Positions 1-10,512 of a stretch of 64,000 nt of DNA are shown here, one piece after another. The notes under the pieces were generated by a model that ran no database searches, was not told the origin of the DNA, and worked only from the letters and a program-made list of their open reading frames with translations. A program made the position numbers and the translations under genes. The DNA comes from Symsagittifera roscoffensis (taxonomy: Eukaryota > Xenacoelomorpha > Acoela > Convolutidae). The stretch is from positions 10,561,579-10,625,578 of the forward strand of contig NC_087065.1 of the NCBI RefSeq assembly GCF_963678635.1, given 5' to 3'. How positions within the stretch are numbered: the first letter of the stretch is position 1; the number at the start of each line of letters is the position of its first letter.

Positions 1-322
1 TTTGCTGAGAAATCTATAAAATTAAAATCCACTTACGAAATTAAAATTAATTCAATTTTTTTTGCGCTGTTTCGGCTTTCGCAAATGAAGCGCGTAATTT
101 GCTTTCCTTTTAGAAAATGAATTTGAAATGAAAAAGAAACCAAAAAGCCAAAACTGGGCGCAATCAAATTCTTAGATTTTTCCTTAAAAAACCATAAAAA
201 TCAAAACTGCCTATATAAGAGTAGAGTCTTCACTACGTTCATTGCCACTTAATCAAAAACACGTCGAATGACTCAAATGTTATGTAGCGATACCAAGGTC
301 GAATGCGAAGAATAAAGAACAC

Positions 323-493
323 CTGATTTGGGGACATCGTAAGGGGGTATCTGTACACTATCCACGTGACCTCTTCTGAAATTGGGGGAAAAGTGGTGGA
401 TCCTATGTAGGACCAGTAGTCCCTCAGATCTCCAGAGGGCAAGAAGCAGTTCGGATTCAGCCAATGCGGCTCACTCACCGTCTTGCTTCTCAT
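323..493 (-). CDS. CA8: CA8-like gene, last exon inside the window
   Basis: This 171-base, phase 0 exon lies between acceptor TTCTACAG and donor CAG/GTGTTC. It holds the C-terminal core strand region ([29 protein letters not shown]). The Thr199 equivalent is kept but the Thr200 position is Phe. The following exon, which in the family carries the final 50 or so residues, must lie left of position 1; no acceptor plus coding match was found in 1-322. Confidence 0.9.
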
Positions 494-3400
494 CTGTAGA
501 ACAGATCAAAAACAATCGTTCATCCTATATTTGTTCTGTTCCTGTATGAGCCTCCTCCAGTACAGTGACTTTCAAAATTTGACTTTTAAAACTGTCTTGG
601 GGGACAGGACATTAATTTACTTGAATTAAATAAAAACTGAATAAAGTTCTCTCTGAGTATACCAACCATGAAATGAATGTCTTCTAAAAATTCCAGGAAT
701 GAATTGAAGCCGTGGTTTTCTCTGCCTATCTGAACATGAAAACTAATGTAAGTAACCTGAAAATGGGAAATTTTGAATGTAAAAGCAACTGTTAAGTTGT
801 AACTGATACAAAGCAAACTGACCTGTACAAAAATACTTGTGATTACAACTCCATCTTTACAGCCCAGTGCTTCCTCGTATGTCGGGAACTCATCGCTGTT
901 CCAATGGATTAATTGCACCTAAGTAAATATGGTGCCGTCCCATTTGTACCAACGGTCATTTGTACCAAAATGAAAAATCGGTCCCATTTGTACCAAAATT
1001 ATTCAACTCGATTTCTGATTGGTCGAATTGTGAACCACAAATTATTACACTAATTTTCTGCTGTTCAAACAGAAGAAAACTAAACAGCAGAATAGTGACC
1101 GCCGCAGTCGCGCCAACGTGTGGCGAGCTTGCCAACAGAAGGTAGGACTCTATACGAAAATTAGAGCCGGTTATCGCCGCAAAGCGGCGACGCGCGCGTA
1201 GCGCGCCCACCGGCGACCTTAAACCAAGAGCTTAAAGTAGTCGGCTTAATAGTCTTAGGCCAATTGAATATTTTTGGTACTAACGCGATTGATTTTTATT
1301 TTGGTACAAATGGGACTGATTTATCGGTGCGTATTCATAGGTTCCAAAATAAAAAACCAGTCCCATAGGTTCCAAAATAAAAAAGCAGTCGCATAAGGTC
1401 CAAATCTTTTCATTTGGTCAAAAGACTAAATTAGCCGAGTCTCGGTTTAAGGTCGCCGGTGGGCGCACTACGCGCGCGTCGCGGCGATAACCTTCTCTAA
1501 ATTTCGTATACAGTCCTACCCTTTGGTGGCAAGCTCGCAACACGTTGGCGCGGCTGCGGCGGTCACTATTCTACAGCTTGAGTTTATGCTGGTTGAACAG
1601 TAAACAATCAATCCATAAATTTGTTGGCTCAAATTTCAACCAATCAGAATTCAACAAGATAAATTTTGGAACTTATGCGACTGATTTTTCATTTTGGAAC
1701 CTATGATTATTGGAACCTATGGGAATTCACCGATTTATCATTTTGGTACTTCTGAACAGAACTATGAATTTTTTATTCGATAAAATAATTATTCCGCAAC
1801 GCAATCAAAATGCGCTATGTTATCGAAGATTACGTAGCATTATTTAGACTACCACGTTTTCATACTCCTCAGTAAGCAGACAAATAATATATTAACCAAT
1901 CAGAATCGAGACAAAAAAGAAAGTAATAAGTATTAATTGTTTATTTCGTAACTTTGCTTTCTCATCTCGATTCTGATTGGTTGATTTAGTATTTGTCTGC
2001 GTACTGACGAGTAGGAATACGTAGTTGTCTAAATACTGACCGCACTCTGTTAATGAGGTTTGTTTGTTAGTTAATCTTTACCTCCATTGGGTATGCTTTG
2101 AAGTTGACAGTGTGTTCCGATCCTCTTGAATCATCGTTTCCCCAGTGGAACCAAACTTCAATTAACTCGTACCGCCGAATGTCCAGCACTCCTCCAGATA
2201 TATCTGTGCACAAAAATTCATTTTGAACAGACCAGCTGCCACAACAATTATATATAGAAATTGACCTCAACGACTTACAAGATTTTGAGGCTGTTAGAAT
2301 GTCAGTTGCGGAGTCCAATGATGTCACCAAAGAAGGCCTGTGTTCCTCAAAAGATCCCGCTAAATATAGTGAAAAAAATAGCATACAGACAGTTTGAAAA
2401 GAGTCATTGAACGCAAGAAAACAGAAAGAAATACTGACTTGATTTTTGAAAGAAGAAAAAAATATAGATGCATTAAAGTTCTTTGAAATTCTAGAACACT
2501 TTATTGTGGTTATGAGAAAACTGGTTCAATAAGTCGAATTTTATTTCGCTGGGAAATCTGAAAACCAAATACCACTTCCGAATCTAAAAGTCCTAGAATT
2601 TAATTAAAGATTAACCTTCCTTTTAACTAAAGAAATGAACTGAACTTAAAAAAATCAAAAGCCAAACCGCGAAAAAATAAATCTGAGCCTGAATAATTTT
2701 TAAGACTTTTGCTGAAAAAAAAACAGAAAAAAATCATTGCGACCTATTTAAGAGTCTGAAATACGTTCATCGACTCTTAATAATTTATAATTCAACAAAA
2801 CTACACAATCTACATGAAATTAAACACCGAGGCTGCGCTTCCAAACACTAGGGAGAATACGACAAAAAATCAGCTCTTTAAATTGCAATCATAAACATTA
2901 GAAATGAGTTTTGAATTAGTTTTAAAAAAATTGGCTGCGTCTCGGATTCGACCTGCGACCAAGAGATTATGAGTCTCACTCACTAGTCACCCAGCCACGG
3001 ACGCTTACTTGCTCACAAACACTAGCCAAAAAGAGCAGAAAACAGATGCTATGAAACTTCCAATGCTGCAGATTGTGATTATAGCAAAAGTGCCATCAAA
3101 TAATGAACAATTTGCCACCAAATAATGAACACTTTTATTTGCGAGTTAGGTTAGAAAAAAACGCTCGCAAGCTCGATAGTGTAAGCAATGTTGCATAGGA
3201 ATTGTAGCAAAACATTTGGAAAATACGAATATTATTTTTCAACCAAAGAGTTGCCCAAAAGACGAAAATATTGGCTGATCTAAAATTCGACAATTCAGTC
3301 GAACATGTCCGAAATGTTCTTTTTTGGATCATAACATTTTTGTTTAAGGCTTTTGATCTTAGCAGAAAACATGCTTTGCAGCCTGATTTGATATGCGTAC

Positions 3401-3690
3401 AAACTACTAGTTGTCCGCGACAATTTTCCGTCAAAAAAAACAATGGTGAAACTGAAAAAAAGTACCTTTCCTGCTCCTAAATGAGAGCAGAATAGTGTAT
3501 CCGATATTGATGATGTCATAGTTGACGTGGAGATTGTATTGGATCTTCAACATGCCACAATTAGGGTCACTCATGGCTAGGTGAGGCAGTAGATTCACAG
3601 GAGATTGCGAAAGACTCCTGTCGTCAAAGTGTCCTCCCTGGCTGTTATCTGAGTCACCCGTTCCCACCGACAACAATTCGGTGTCATTGT
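323..3690 (-). CDS. CA8: Carbonic-anhydrase-related protein, CA8-like, multi-exon, 3' end off the window
   Basis: Five exons on the minus strand join in consistent phase (3690-3466, 2203-2082, 918-823, 729-667, 493-323), all with GT-AG introns, and encode most of an alpha-carbonic-anhydrase fold. Family landmarks in order are [41 protein letters not shown], then [16 protein letters not shown] and [12 protein letters not shown]. By CA II numbering the zinc ligand His94 is Trp, His96 is kept and His119 is Gln; the proton-shuttle His64 position is Tyr. It should therefore not hydrate CO2. Vertebrate CA8 has lost only His94 and binds the IP3 receptor; the SEHTVNFKA and RYPLTMS segments resemble CA8 most, whereas Gln119 is typical of CA10/11. 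The last coding exon, after MSPNQ, is not in the window. The N-terminus is uncertain. Assignment to the CARP family is firm; CA8 orthology is inferred. Confidence 0.9.
667..729 (-). CDS. CA8: CA8-like gene, 63-base exon
   Basis: The exon encodes [21 protein letters not shown], matching the family segment IGKE....L..I..L.DI. The acceptor is TTCAG/ATAGGC. The donor is ATG/GTTGGT, a weak but usable GT site. It is phase 0 at both ends and joins to the exons at 918-823 and 493-323. Confidence 0.88.
823..918 (-). CDS. CA8: CA8-like gene, 96-base exon with the QLIHWN strand
   Basis: The acceptor is TTACTTAG/GTG and the donor CAG/GTCAGT. The exon encodes [19 protein letters not shown] and ends IFVQ. 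The residue that corresponds to zinc ligand His119 of active enzymes is Gln here, as in CA10/CA11-type related proteins. Confidence 0.92.
936..1328. mobile_element. Foldback (MITE-like) element with CATTTGTACC termini
   Basis: The ends carry TCCCATTTGTACCAAAAT-like sequence and its inverse (ATTTTGGTACAAATGGGA), repeated in two or three copies at the left end. The core (about 1091-1212) is CG-rich, with palindromic CGCCGCAAAGCGGCG and CGCGCG runs that stand out from the AT-rich surroundings. There is no coding capacity. It lies in the CA8-like intron 919-2081. Its core is the inverse complement of the core of the neighbouring element at 1330-1725. Confidence 0.6.
1330..1725. mobile_element. 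Second foldback (MITE-like) element, inverted, with CATAGGTTCC termini
   Basis: The ends are CCCATAGGTTCCAAAAT and its inverse TTTTGGAACCTATGG. The core (about 1449-1577) matches the inverse complement of the core at 1091-1212, including the GGTCGCCGGTGGGCGC and GGCGGTCACTATTCT segments. The terminal sequences have diverged from those of the first copy in a systematic way (GTACC versus GTTCC). No ORF is present. Confidence 0.58.
1841..2035. mobile_element. Third foldback (MITE-like) element
   Basis: Arms of about 80-90 bases are inverted around an AT-rich loop near 1930-1950. The outer ends are TATTTAGAC and GTCTAAATA; the inner parts include GCAGACAAATA / TATTTGTCTGC and AACCAATCAGAATCGAG / CTCGATTCTGATTGGTT. 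It is non-coding and in the same intron. A TA at each end could be a target duplication. Confidence 0.62.
2082..2203 (-). CDS. CA8: CA8-like gene, 122-base exon with the FHWG motif
   Basis: The acceptor is GTGCACAG/ATATATCTGG (phase 1) and the donor GGAG/GTAAAG (phase 0). The exon encodes [17 protein letters not shown] followed by [17 protein letters not shown]. Active carbonic anhydrases have His-Phe-His-Trp-Gly here; the first His is Trp, removing one zinc ligand. Confidence 0.93.
2937..3004 (-). pseudogene. Degenerate tRNA-like sequence, CAT anticodon position
   Basis: Read on the minus strand, an A-box-like TGGCTGGGTGAC, a CTCATAA anticodon-loop-like segment (CAT, methionine) and a B-box-like AGGTCGAATCC come in the right order, with a partial acceptor stem (GCGTC/GACGC). 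The B box lacks one T and the T stem does not pair, so this is a decayed tRNA or the head of a SINE, not a working tRNA. It lies in the CA8-like intron 2204-3465. Confidence 0.4.
3466..3690 (-). CDS. CA8: CA8-like gene, 225-base exon with the QSPVNL start of the CA domain
   Basis: The acceptor is TTTATTCAG/ACAATG and the donor AGGAAAG/GTACTT, both phase 1. The CA domain starts at [20 protein letters not shown] and runs through [15 protein letters not shown]. The first third of the exon ([18 protein letters not shown]) is acidic and polar; vertebrate CA8 also has an acidic N-terminal stretch before this point. The Trp-Gly pair usually seen just before the QSP motif is absent. Confidence 0.87.
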
Positions 3691-3861
3691 CTGAATAAAC
3701 ATCATTTACATTTCAAAAAACAACACTTCATTTATTTTAATTATTGTGGTTTATCGCCATTTTAGGCAATGCTGATGTCACCTTCAGAACGATAATACTT
3801 ACGCAAAGCGCTCATCGATTATGGCGAACAATGCAAATGTTAATTTAGAAAACGTCATTAC

Positions 3862-4093
3862 CGTCTGTTGAGCAATGATTTAACGCGAAGTTCCCCAGAT
3901 CGAGCAGCGTGCCTCTGCGACTGCTGTATTGTGACCGGTCTCGTATGGTACTGCAAGATATTCCCATATATGATCCGCCAAAAGAACTGCGGCACCTGAA
4001 TCCATGTGACAAAGCACCTCCTCCATGTCTTCTGTATTTGGCATGCTTTGATAGAATAAATTTGTAAGCAACAGCAGCATCTTCAGCACGTTC
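3862..4093 (-). CDS. Possible upstream exon of the CA8-like gene (or last exon of another gene)
   Basis: A 77-codon open frame lies between a good acceptor (TTATCTTAATTTCAG/GAACGTG) and a possible donor (CAGACG/GTAATG) whose phase (1) matches the next exon. It begins ERAEDAAVAYKFILSKHAKY and is rich in Ser, Arg and Gly (for example SSRRGTLLDLGNFAL). If the donor is not used, the frame stops six codons later, so it could instead be the terminal exon of a different minus-strand gene. I do not recognise the protein, and the exact 3' base is uncertain by one. Confidence 0.4.
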
Positions 4094-4198
4094 CTGAAAT
4101 TAAGATAAGTGAACCGTATTGATTAAAACAGTCGCTAATTTAATTATCTGCAGTCTGCACATTGTGTCTAAAGAAAATATATCATATTAAGATGCCGA

Positions 4199-4282
4199 AA
4201 TAAGAACAAGCAACTCGACACCACAAAAAATATGTATCTATATATTTATATTTATTCTCCAGTCGAGTTGCGTGTTCTTATT
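4199..4282. repeat. Short inverted repeat (21-base arms)
   Basis: AATAAGAACAAGCAACTCGAC at 4199 is matched in inverse by GTCGAGTTGCGTGTTCTTATT at 4262, with one mismatch and an AT-rich loop of about 40 bases. It is probably a tiny foldback element. Confidence 0.6.
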
Positions 4283-4349
4283 GTTCTGACTTTCATTTTT
4301 TATTACATTTAAGTTTTTCATGTTATTACTGCGCGACAGACCTTAAGAG

Positions 4350-4391
4350 GCAGTCGGAACATTCAGGGCCTCGCCCTGATTCGTGCAGTCT
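4350..4391. repeat. Dispersed 42-base motif with a CAGGGC/GCCCTG hairpin, copy 1
   Basis: GCAGTCGGAACATTCAGGGC, then CTC, then GCCCTGATTCGTGCAGTCT. A related copy is at 14581-14622. The centre forms a short GC hairpin in otherwise AT-rich DNA. The origin is unknown. Confidence 0.5.
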
Positions 4392-4399
4392 TGTTGAAT

Positions 4400-7300
4400 A
4401 TATATTTATTGTATTACAAAAAAATAGAACATAGAATAGAGCTTAGGAAAATTCGACAACAATATGGTTAACCTTAGAAACTAAATAAATTTATTTCAAA
4501 TCACAAACTGGTTATCTTTTTAGATTAAAAAAATTAATTCACTTGCGAAAAAAAAATTTCAGTAGAAAAAACGACAAACTTTTATATGTTCAAAATCAAC
4601 AATTATAAGAATAATTGTGAAAATTGGAAAATTTCAGCGTAAAAAACATCTGTTAAAGCGAACATTAAGTCAGGTTGTGACTTGAATTGAGTTGAGAAAA
4701 AAAGCCAATATTGCCTTTATATCGACTCAAAAATTTTTTGATCAGTTAATTTCCAGTCAAAAAGTGAAAAATTGACGCCATCTATTAGCGCGAGAATATA
4801 AAAACTGCAAATTTTGAAAACTGATACCATCGAAAAAGTCCGCGCTATTAGATTATTTGCTGTTCCTTTTTCAGGGCCGCCCGGCAATTTTTTATGCGTA
4901 TAATTTGCATATTACTTCTCATTGATAAAACACGCTTTTGACTTGTTTTTAAATATTGAAGTAAAATTGCTGATGAAAATCAAACAAAACAAAATTTTTA
5001 AAGAGAAGCACCTGAGCAATTTTTTGTCAAAAAATTTACTTTGTAAAAGTGCTAATTCTAAAATTAGTTGTCGGTAATTTTAAAGGCAGTGTTAATAAGA
5101 TTTTCATATAATTGTGCGACAATTTTCAGTTCAATTCTGTTTTAAATCCCACAAATGATTTGCTTTTACGCAGAGTACAACAGTTGTTTTAGTTGGTACC
5201 TGAAAAACGGTCGTTCCAAAGCGCAGCTCAACTGTTTTTCTAGAAACAACATTAAAATCGGGTTGAATTGCGTTCAAAAACAGCGCCCAGTCAATTTTTT
5301 TTCTACCTAACGATTGTTTCATTCAAACGATTAGTTTCTTACTTCTGTTTATCAAAACTTGTGCCAAAAAAATATAAATTTTGCTTTCAATTCATTTTTT
5401 TTCCAACTGATTCTCGGTCCGAAAAGCAATTGTTATGAAACTTGCAATGGCTCAGATCGCCCTTCGAAGAAAGAGATGAAGCCTTACCGAACATTGTACT
5501 AATAAAGTACAGTGGTCCAAATAGCGTACCAAAACTTCAAGCGCTACATAGTCGTTTTCGAAAATCAATGACCTAAATTGAACAATAATGGACCAGAACC
5601 AGTCCTTGTGGTAATTGTTTTCAGCAAGCCTTTCAAAAAAATAACTATTGTTCGGATGCAATTTTTAAGAAGGTTTCCATCAATGGATTTGCGTTTGCTT
5701 AAACAGTTCCACCATGCATTCGCGTTTGTCCAAAAATTTTAATGAGAAATAACAATTCAAACCTTTTCGAAAGATCAAATAAATCTGCAAAAAATGTTGT
5801 TTTTTTTAAATTTTTTTTTGGAAATTTTCTGTTTTGTTGGTAGAAATATCCAGCCAAAATTTTTTTTGCGGAATCCAATCAAAAAAGAAGTCTTTTGAAG
5901 TTTTTTAAATTTTCTGTGGTTTGAGCATAAAAAAATGCGCAATGAACTGAAAAATTTTGATAATTTATGGTCTTTCTTTGAATATTTTTGTTTTTTGCTT
6001 TTTTTTAGTTTGAAGAAGAAAAATTTTTCATCTATACAGGCGTTATACCCAAACATTAGGTTTGGTTTGATTGTTGATTAGCTATACGCTTTTATAGAAC
6101 AAGGTCCATGGGGTTTCTTGATATTGAAATTTCAGATCAAGTTATAGCAATGATTCAAAAAGATACGCTATAAGTCGAGGGGTGAAATTTCAATCGTTCA
6201 TGGATTGTAACACTGTGGTTTGATAGTGCCTTGATAGAGTTTGATGACATAATTTAAATCAAAAGATAGTTGAAATTTTTAGTTTTTACAGTCTTGTTTA
6301 TCCCGTACTTGAAGGAAAGAAAGATTTATAAGGTAAATTTATTTTGAAGTACTGGATAAGAACTTGAAATTTAGTTCCAAATTTTTCTTTTTGCTGAACC
6401 GTGTCGAAAAACAAAGAAACAATTAAGCGAAAATTTTATTTGGTTATTTCTATTTATTTTGGCGATTTGATCAGGCTAAAATTGTTAGTTTTACTTGTTA
6501 TCATTTGAATTTGGGTTTGATCATTTAAGAACGAATCTTTTTTCTAAGTTCTTGTTAGTTTTCTAAATCTGCTTGCAGCATAATTTCGGCAATTTAATTT
6601 GAAAAAAACTTCTCCTTCGGTTTGAGCTTGATGCTTATGAGCACTAAAAAGTCAAAAATTCATATAGCTAAAACCCAGGAAGAGCGAAGAATTTCTTGCA
6701 AAATTTTTTTCCATGGAATTTCGTTTGAAAAGAAAAATTTTTTTTTGGCTTATTTAAAAGAACCGGTTTTATAGGGTTTATCAAAACTAAATTTCGTGTA
6801 CCTTTCCTTCAAAGTCTTTTATAAGATACTCAGTTGAGCTCTTGCCAAAGCACACTGACTCTGTTCTCAAACTTTGGAGAAAAAAAAATTTAAGCCGTGA
6901 AAATGTGAAAAAAAAATCAATGTTTTTCTCTAAATTGCGTAGATAATTAATGTTATAAATTCAAAGAGGTTCTGGTGTGATCATAGTTCAAACTAATCAA
7001 CTTTTTTTGATTACTGGAGTCACTAAATGTAGATTTGTGTTACTAATATTTGTTTGCCCTATAATTTTAAATAATCTCTACACTTTTGGGCTAAGTTTAC
7101 TGGCATAGTTATAAGACCCCGCCATCTTCTTTTTTAAAAATCTCTGAGTGCCTGTCTTATCGAAATATAAATAGGTTTTCTGATCAAGGTTCCGTCAGCT
7201 GATATCGTCTTTCTTTCAGCCAGATTGCCAAGGTTTCTAAATTGTTCTGTTCAAATCAAATTTTAAAATTTTTTTTTGAAGTGCGTGCTTTTTTGGGGAC

Positions 7301-8600
7301 ACTTTGAAAATTCATATCAACAATAAGTTTTTTTAGCAAGTTTCAAAAGTATTTAAATTGGTTTCTCTCTCTCCCCAATTTCTGCAAGTAATCAAGTAAA
7401 TGCAAAAAAATACAATAACACTGATCTCCGCTCCTTTTTCAGTCACTTTTTGTATGGTTACAATTTGTGAGCTGACGTTGCCAAGGAAAAAAATTTAATT
7501 GTTCCTTACTTTTTTAAAACTGTTTTAACAACTGAATCGCTCAAAATTTAACCAAGAAAGAAACGAAATTATTGTTTTATGAAAAATTTTGCACTGCTTT
7601 CAAAAAATTTTAGCATGTCCTTTGCTTGTTTTGAATCAATTTTGGATGGCTATTGATTTTGTTTCAGTGGGGGTTGAGAAGTTATTTCAAACGAAATTGC
7701 AGTAATTTAGGATTGACTAAAGTTGAGTACTTAAAAGATTGTAAACAAAGCTCTCTGCCCGTTTGAAGGACGCAGTCCATCTGTGTTTAATTTGAAAATC
7801 AGCTTGTTAGAATTCGTTTTTTTGCGAAAAAAGTCGTTCTAGAAGCTCCCACACCGGTCACTGTACAAACGAATATTTTTGTGGTGGCGATTTATTAATT
7901 GAATACAAAAAAGTGTTTTTTTTTGTAAAAAAAAAGAAAAGCTTATTCTGAGTTCCAGTCTATCCGAAATATTTGGATAAGCAGTCAGTTATACCAATAA
8001 GTGTAAATACAAGTTTCAAGCTGCTCAATTTGCAGTTTTTTCACGCTCCAGTAATTTAGATGTTTTTGTCCTTTAAAACTTTTTGCCATAACGTTTTCAG
8101 ATATCTGCTCATCATTGTATAAAAGAAAATTGAACCACCCACCAACAACCCATCATAGTTTCTATATATTGAAATGACTGAATCTTGTTTTCGTAATCCC
8201 ACTGGTTTTTCAATTCTGGAATGCTCTAGTTTTTTTGTATTCATTGATTTTTTTTTACTTTTGGTTCTTTAATGCGTTGATGCAGTCAAATTATGAATAC
8301 TTTTTAACTTGATTTTACTCTCAATCGCAAGCTTGTAAAGATCGTATGCTCATATATCGTTGAATTTTTGAAAAATTCCGAGACCGTGAAATTAGGACAT
8401 TAAAATAAAGCAATAAACAGAATCGACTGTTTGCTAGTAAAACATTATTGACTTGTTTTTGGCAAGAATACTTCATCTTTTGGGTTTTAAGGGATTTTTA
8501 AGGCCTCAAATATCTTTGATTCTCAAGAGAAATTTGTTTCGACTCTTTCTTTAGAAAAAATCAACTCTATTTGAGAAAACTTGATCAATTTGTAAACCTT
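4400..8600. other. AT-rich intergenic DNA, no supported gene
   Basis: The stretch is dominated by A/T runs. Open frames here are short, low-complexity (Lys, Phe, Ile, Asn) and lack splice-bounded family matches. I see no gene, RNA or recognisable element. Confidence 0.6.
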
Positions 8601-8614
8601 TACAATTTTTCCGT

Positions 8615-8805
8615 CGAGATTTTCGGTCAAGACATATCGAATTTTGGTCGAGAAATTAGGAACATATCTGAACTGGGTCAAAAAAGTTGAACATTTTTTA
8701 TTGGGTCGAGAAAGTCGAAACATACCAAATTTTGACCGAGAAATTGGAAATATATCGAAATTTTTTCGAGAAAGTCGAAACAAAAATTGAGCACCTCGAC
8801 CCGAG
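8615..8805. repeat. Degenerate minisatellite: GTCGAGAAAGTCGAAACATA family, locus 1
   Basis: Successive units of roughly 35-45 bases contain variants of GTCGAGAAAGTCGAAACATA followed by an AAATTTTG spacer. The same units occur at about 19170-19330 and 25040-25205 (the latter two being duplicates of each other). Confidence 0.55.
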
Positions 8806-8889
8806 ATGAAAAGAAACTAACAATCAATGAAGCTGTGAAATAAGCGTTAATTATGATAATACACTTTTTTTCCACTAGATTACACAAAA

Positions 8890-9820
8890 ACTAGCGCAGC
8901 AAACAACAATCGGAAAGCAAAGTCCAAAAAAAACGAAGTGACAGATCGTAAAATTTTCAATCACGTGGACTATAAATAGATGATTCATCTCATGTGAAAA
9001 ACATCTTGAGTGGTTTAAACAAAATCATTCATCATATTTAAAAACCCAGTGATCTTTAGCTTGAGTTAATTACCAGATGCTCAACATCCTTTTTTGTACT
9101 ATTTGTGAATTGAGAACGCTTCAAATTGGTAATTCAACAAATATTATCGCATTATTTTGCGCGTCTTCAGGTTATGAAGTTTCAAACTATTATGAAAAAA
9201 TGATCAGATATCTTAAAAAAGGTATGCACCTCAATCAGACAAATTGGAAGAAAAAACATCGCATTTTTTACCAAAATTAGGTAGCAATTTTTATGTAACC
9301 AATTTTGAATGCAGCTGTAAGCTTTTGCAATTTTTGAAGTTTTCAGATTTTGCTGCTAATTTCAAGCTAACATGCAAGTTGCTCCAAAAAATTATGGAAC
9401 TGCTGCTCTAATGTAAGATCCCGTTTCCTTAGCAGCTCAAAAACCGACTGAATTAACAATTAAGAAAATTTTTGCACGGTGAGTTGAAAGATATGGTTCC
9501 TTTTATTTGTTCTGTGAACATAACTCATGTAGGTGAATTTTGTTTCAATTTTTCTGATTTTTTTTCATTTTTTTTTGCTTTTTAACAATGTTCTGTTTCA
9601 TCAACGTCAAAACTATTCTGTAAGAATCGGCAAAAAACGCTTCATCTGTTTCTTCTTCAATCTGCACCTTTACAAGAATTGCAAAACAGATTTTAAAAAA
9701 CAATAAAAACTGTTAGAAAGCTTAGGCAGTAGACACTGAGTGGAAAACTGCAAAAAGACAAACGATAGACCGACGATTGTGTCACAGAAAATGATATGAA
9801 AGCAAACAAGTCAAGAAATT
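8890..9820. other. AT-rich DNA, no supported gene
   Basis: Nothing coding is recognised. A short stretch at about 9165-9230 (TCTTCAGGTT...ATGATCAGATATCTTAAAAA) resembles one at about 35519-35577, so a small dispersed repeat may be present. Confidence 0.45.
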
Positions 9821-9825
9821 GAAAA

Positions 9826-10512
9826 AAAAATGGAAAAAACTTGAACTACAAGATTTCCTCTTGTTTGCTTGCAATTATTTTTTTCGAGGATAAAGTGTCA
9901 CAGAATTGTCGAAAATGGGAAAAACCAAAATTGTTTTTCCAGAGATAGTTTTTAGGCTGAGGCATGTTAATCCGAAAACAAATTGATGCCATAAAAAAGT
10001 TAAGGTAAACAAGAAAAGTTGTTTACAGAAAAAAATCAAGATCCCCAGTACAAAGCACTCAATCTCAAAACTGAATACAGCAAAAAAAGAGATCCCGATT
10101 GGGTTGCAAACCTCAGTCAGAGTAGAGGTTGTATGTTATCTCCTTATGTATGTTATCAAACAACCAAACTTGCAGTATAAGATTTGGAATATTATAATTT
10201 GGAAACTAAGCCCTCAAAAAACTCAAAGAATCTCCAAAACAATTTTTTCAAGTGGAAACAGAAAACTCGCATTTGATATCGCTTGCTAAACCAAGCGTAA
10301 CAATGCACACCAAGTTTATGAATCAAGATATAAGTAGCCATATAAAAGCAAAAGATCAATTTAATGACAAAATCATGTTGTTAACATGCGTATCCTAGAA
10401 GCTGTGAATTTTTTGAGAAGCGCAAATTTTTTGATAAACAGCTTTTGTTGCTCTCTCCCTATCGAGCAGTTATTTTAATAAGCAGAATTAGTTTAAAAAA
10501 AGACAAAAAGTT
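9826..10512. repeat. Direct repeat of about 0.65 kb, copy 1
   Basis: It shares long stretches with 11483-12123, for example GCATGTTAATCCGAAAACAAA, GATCCCCAGTACAAAGCA and GATAAACAGCTTTTGTTGCTC, with small indels throughout. It is non-coding. It is either a local duplication or two copies of an unidentified AT-rich element. Confidence 0.65.

Noticed and set aside
5775-6056. 93-codon minus-strand Lys/Phe-rich open frame
   Set aside because: Low-complexity product of poly-A/poly-T runs.
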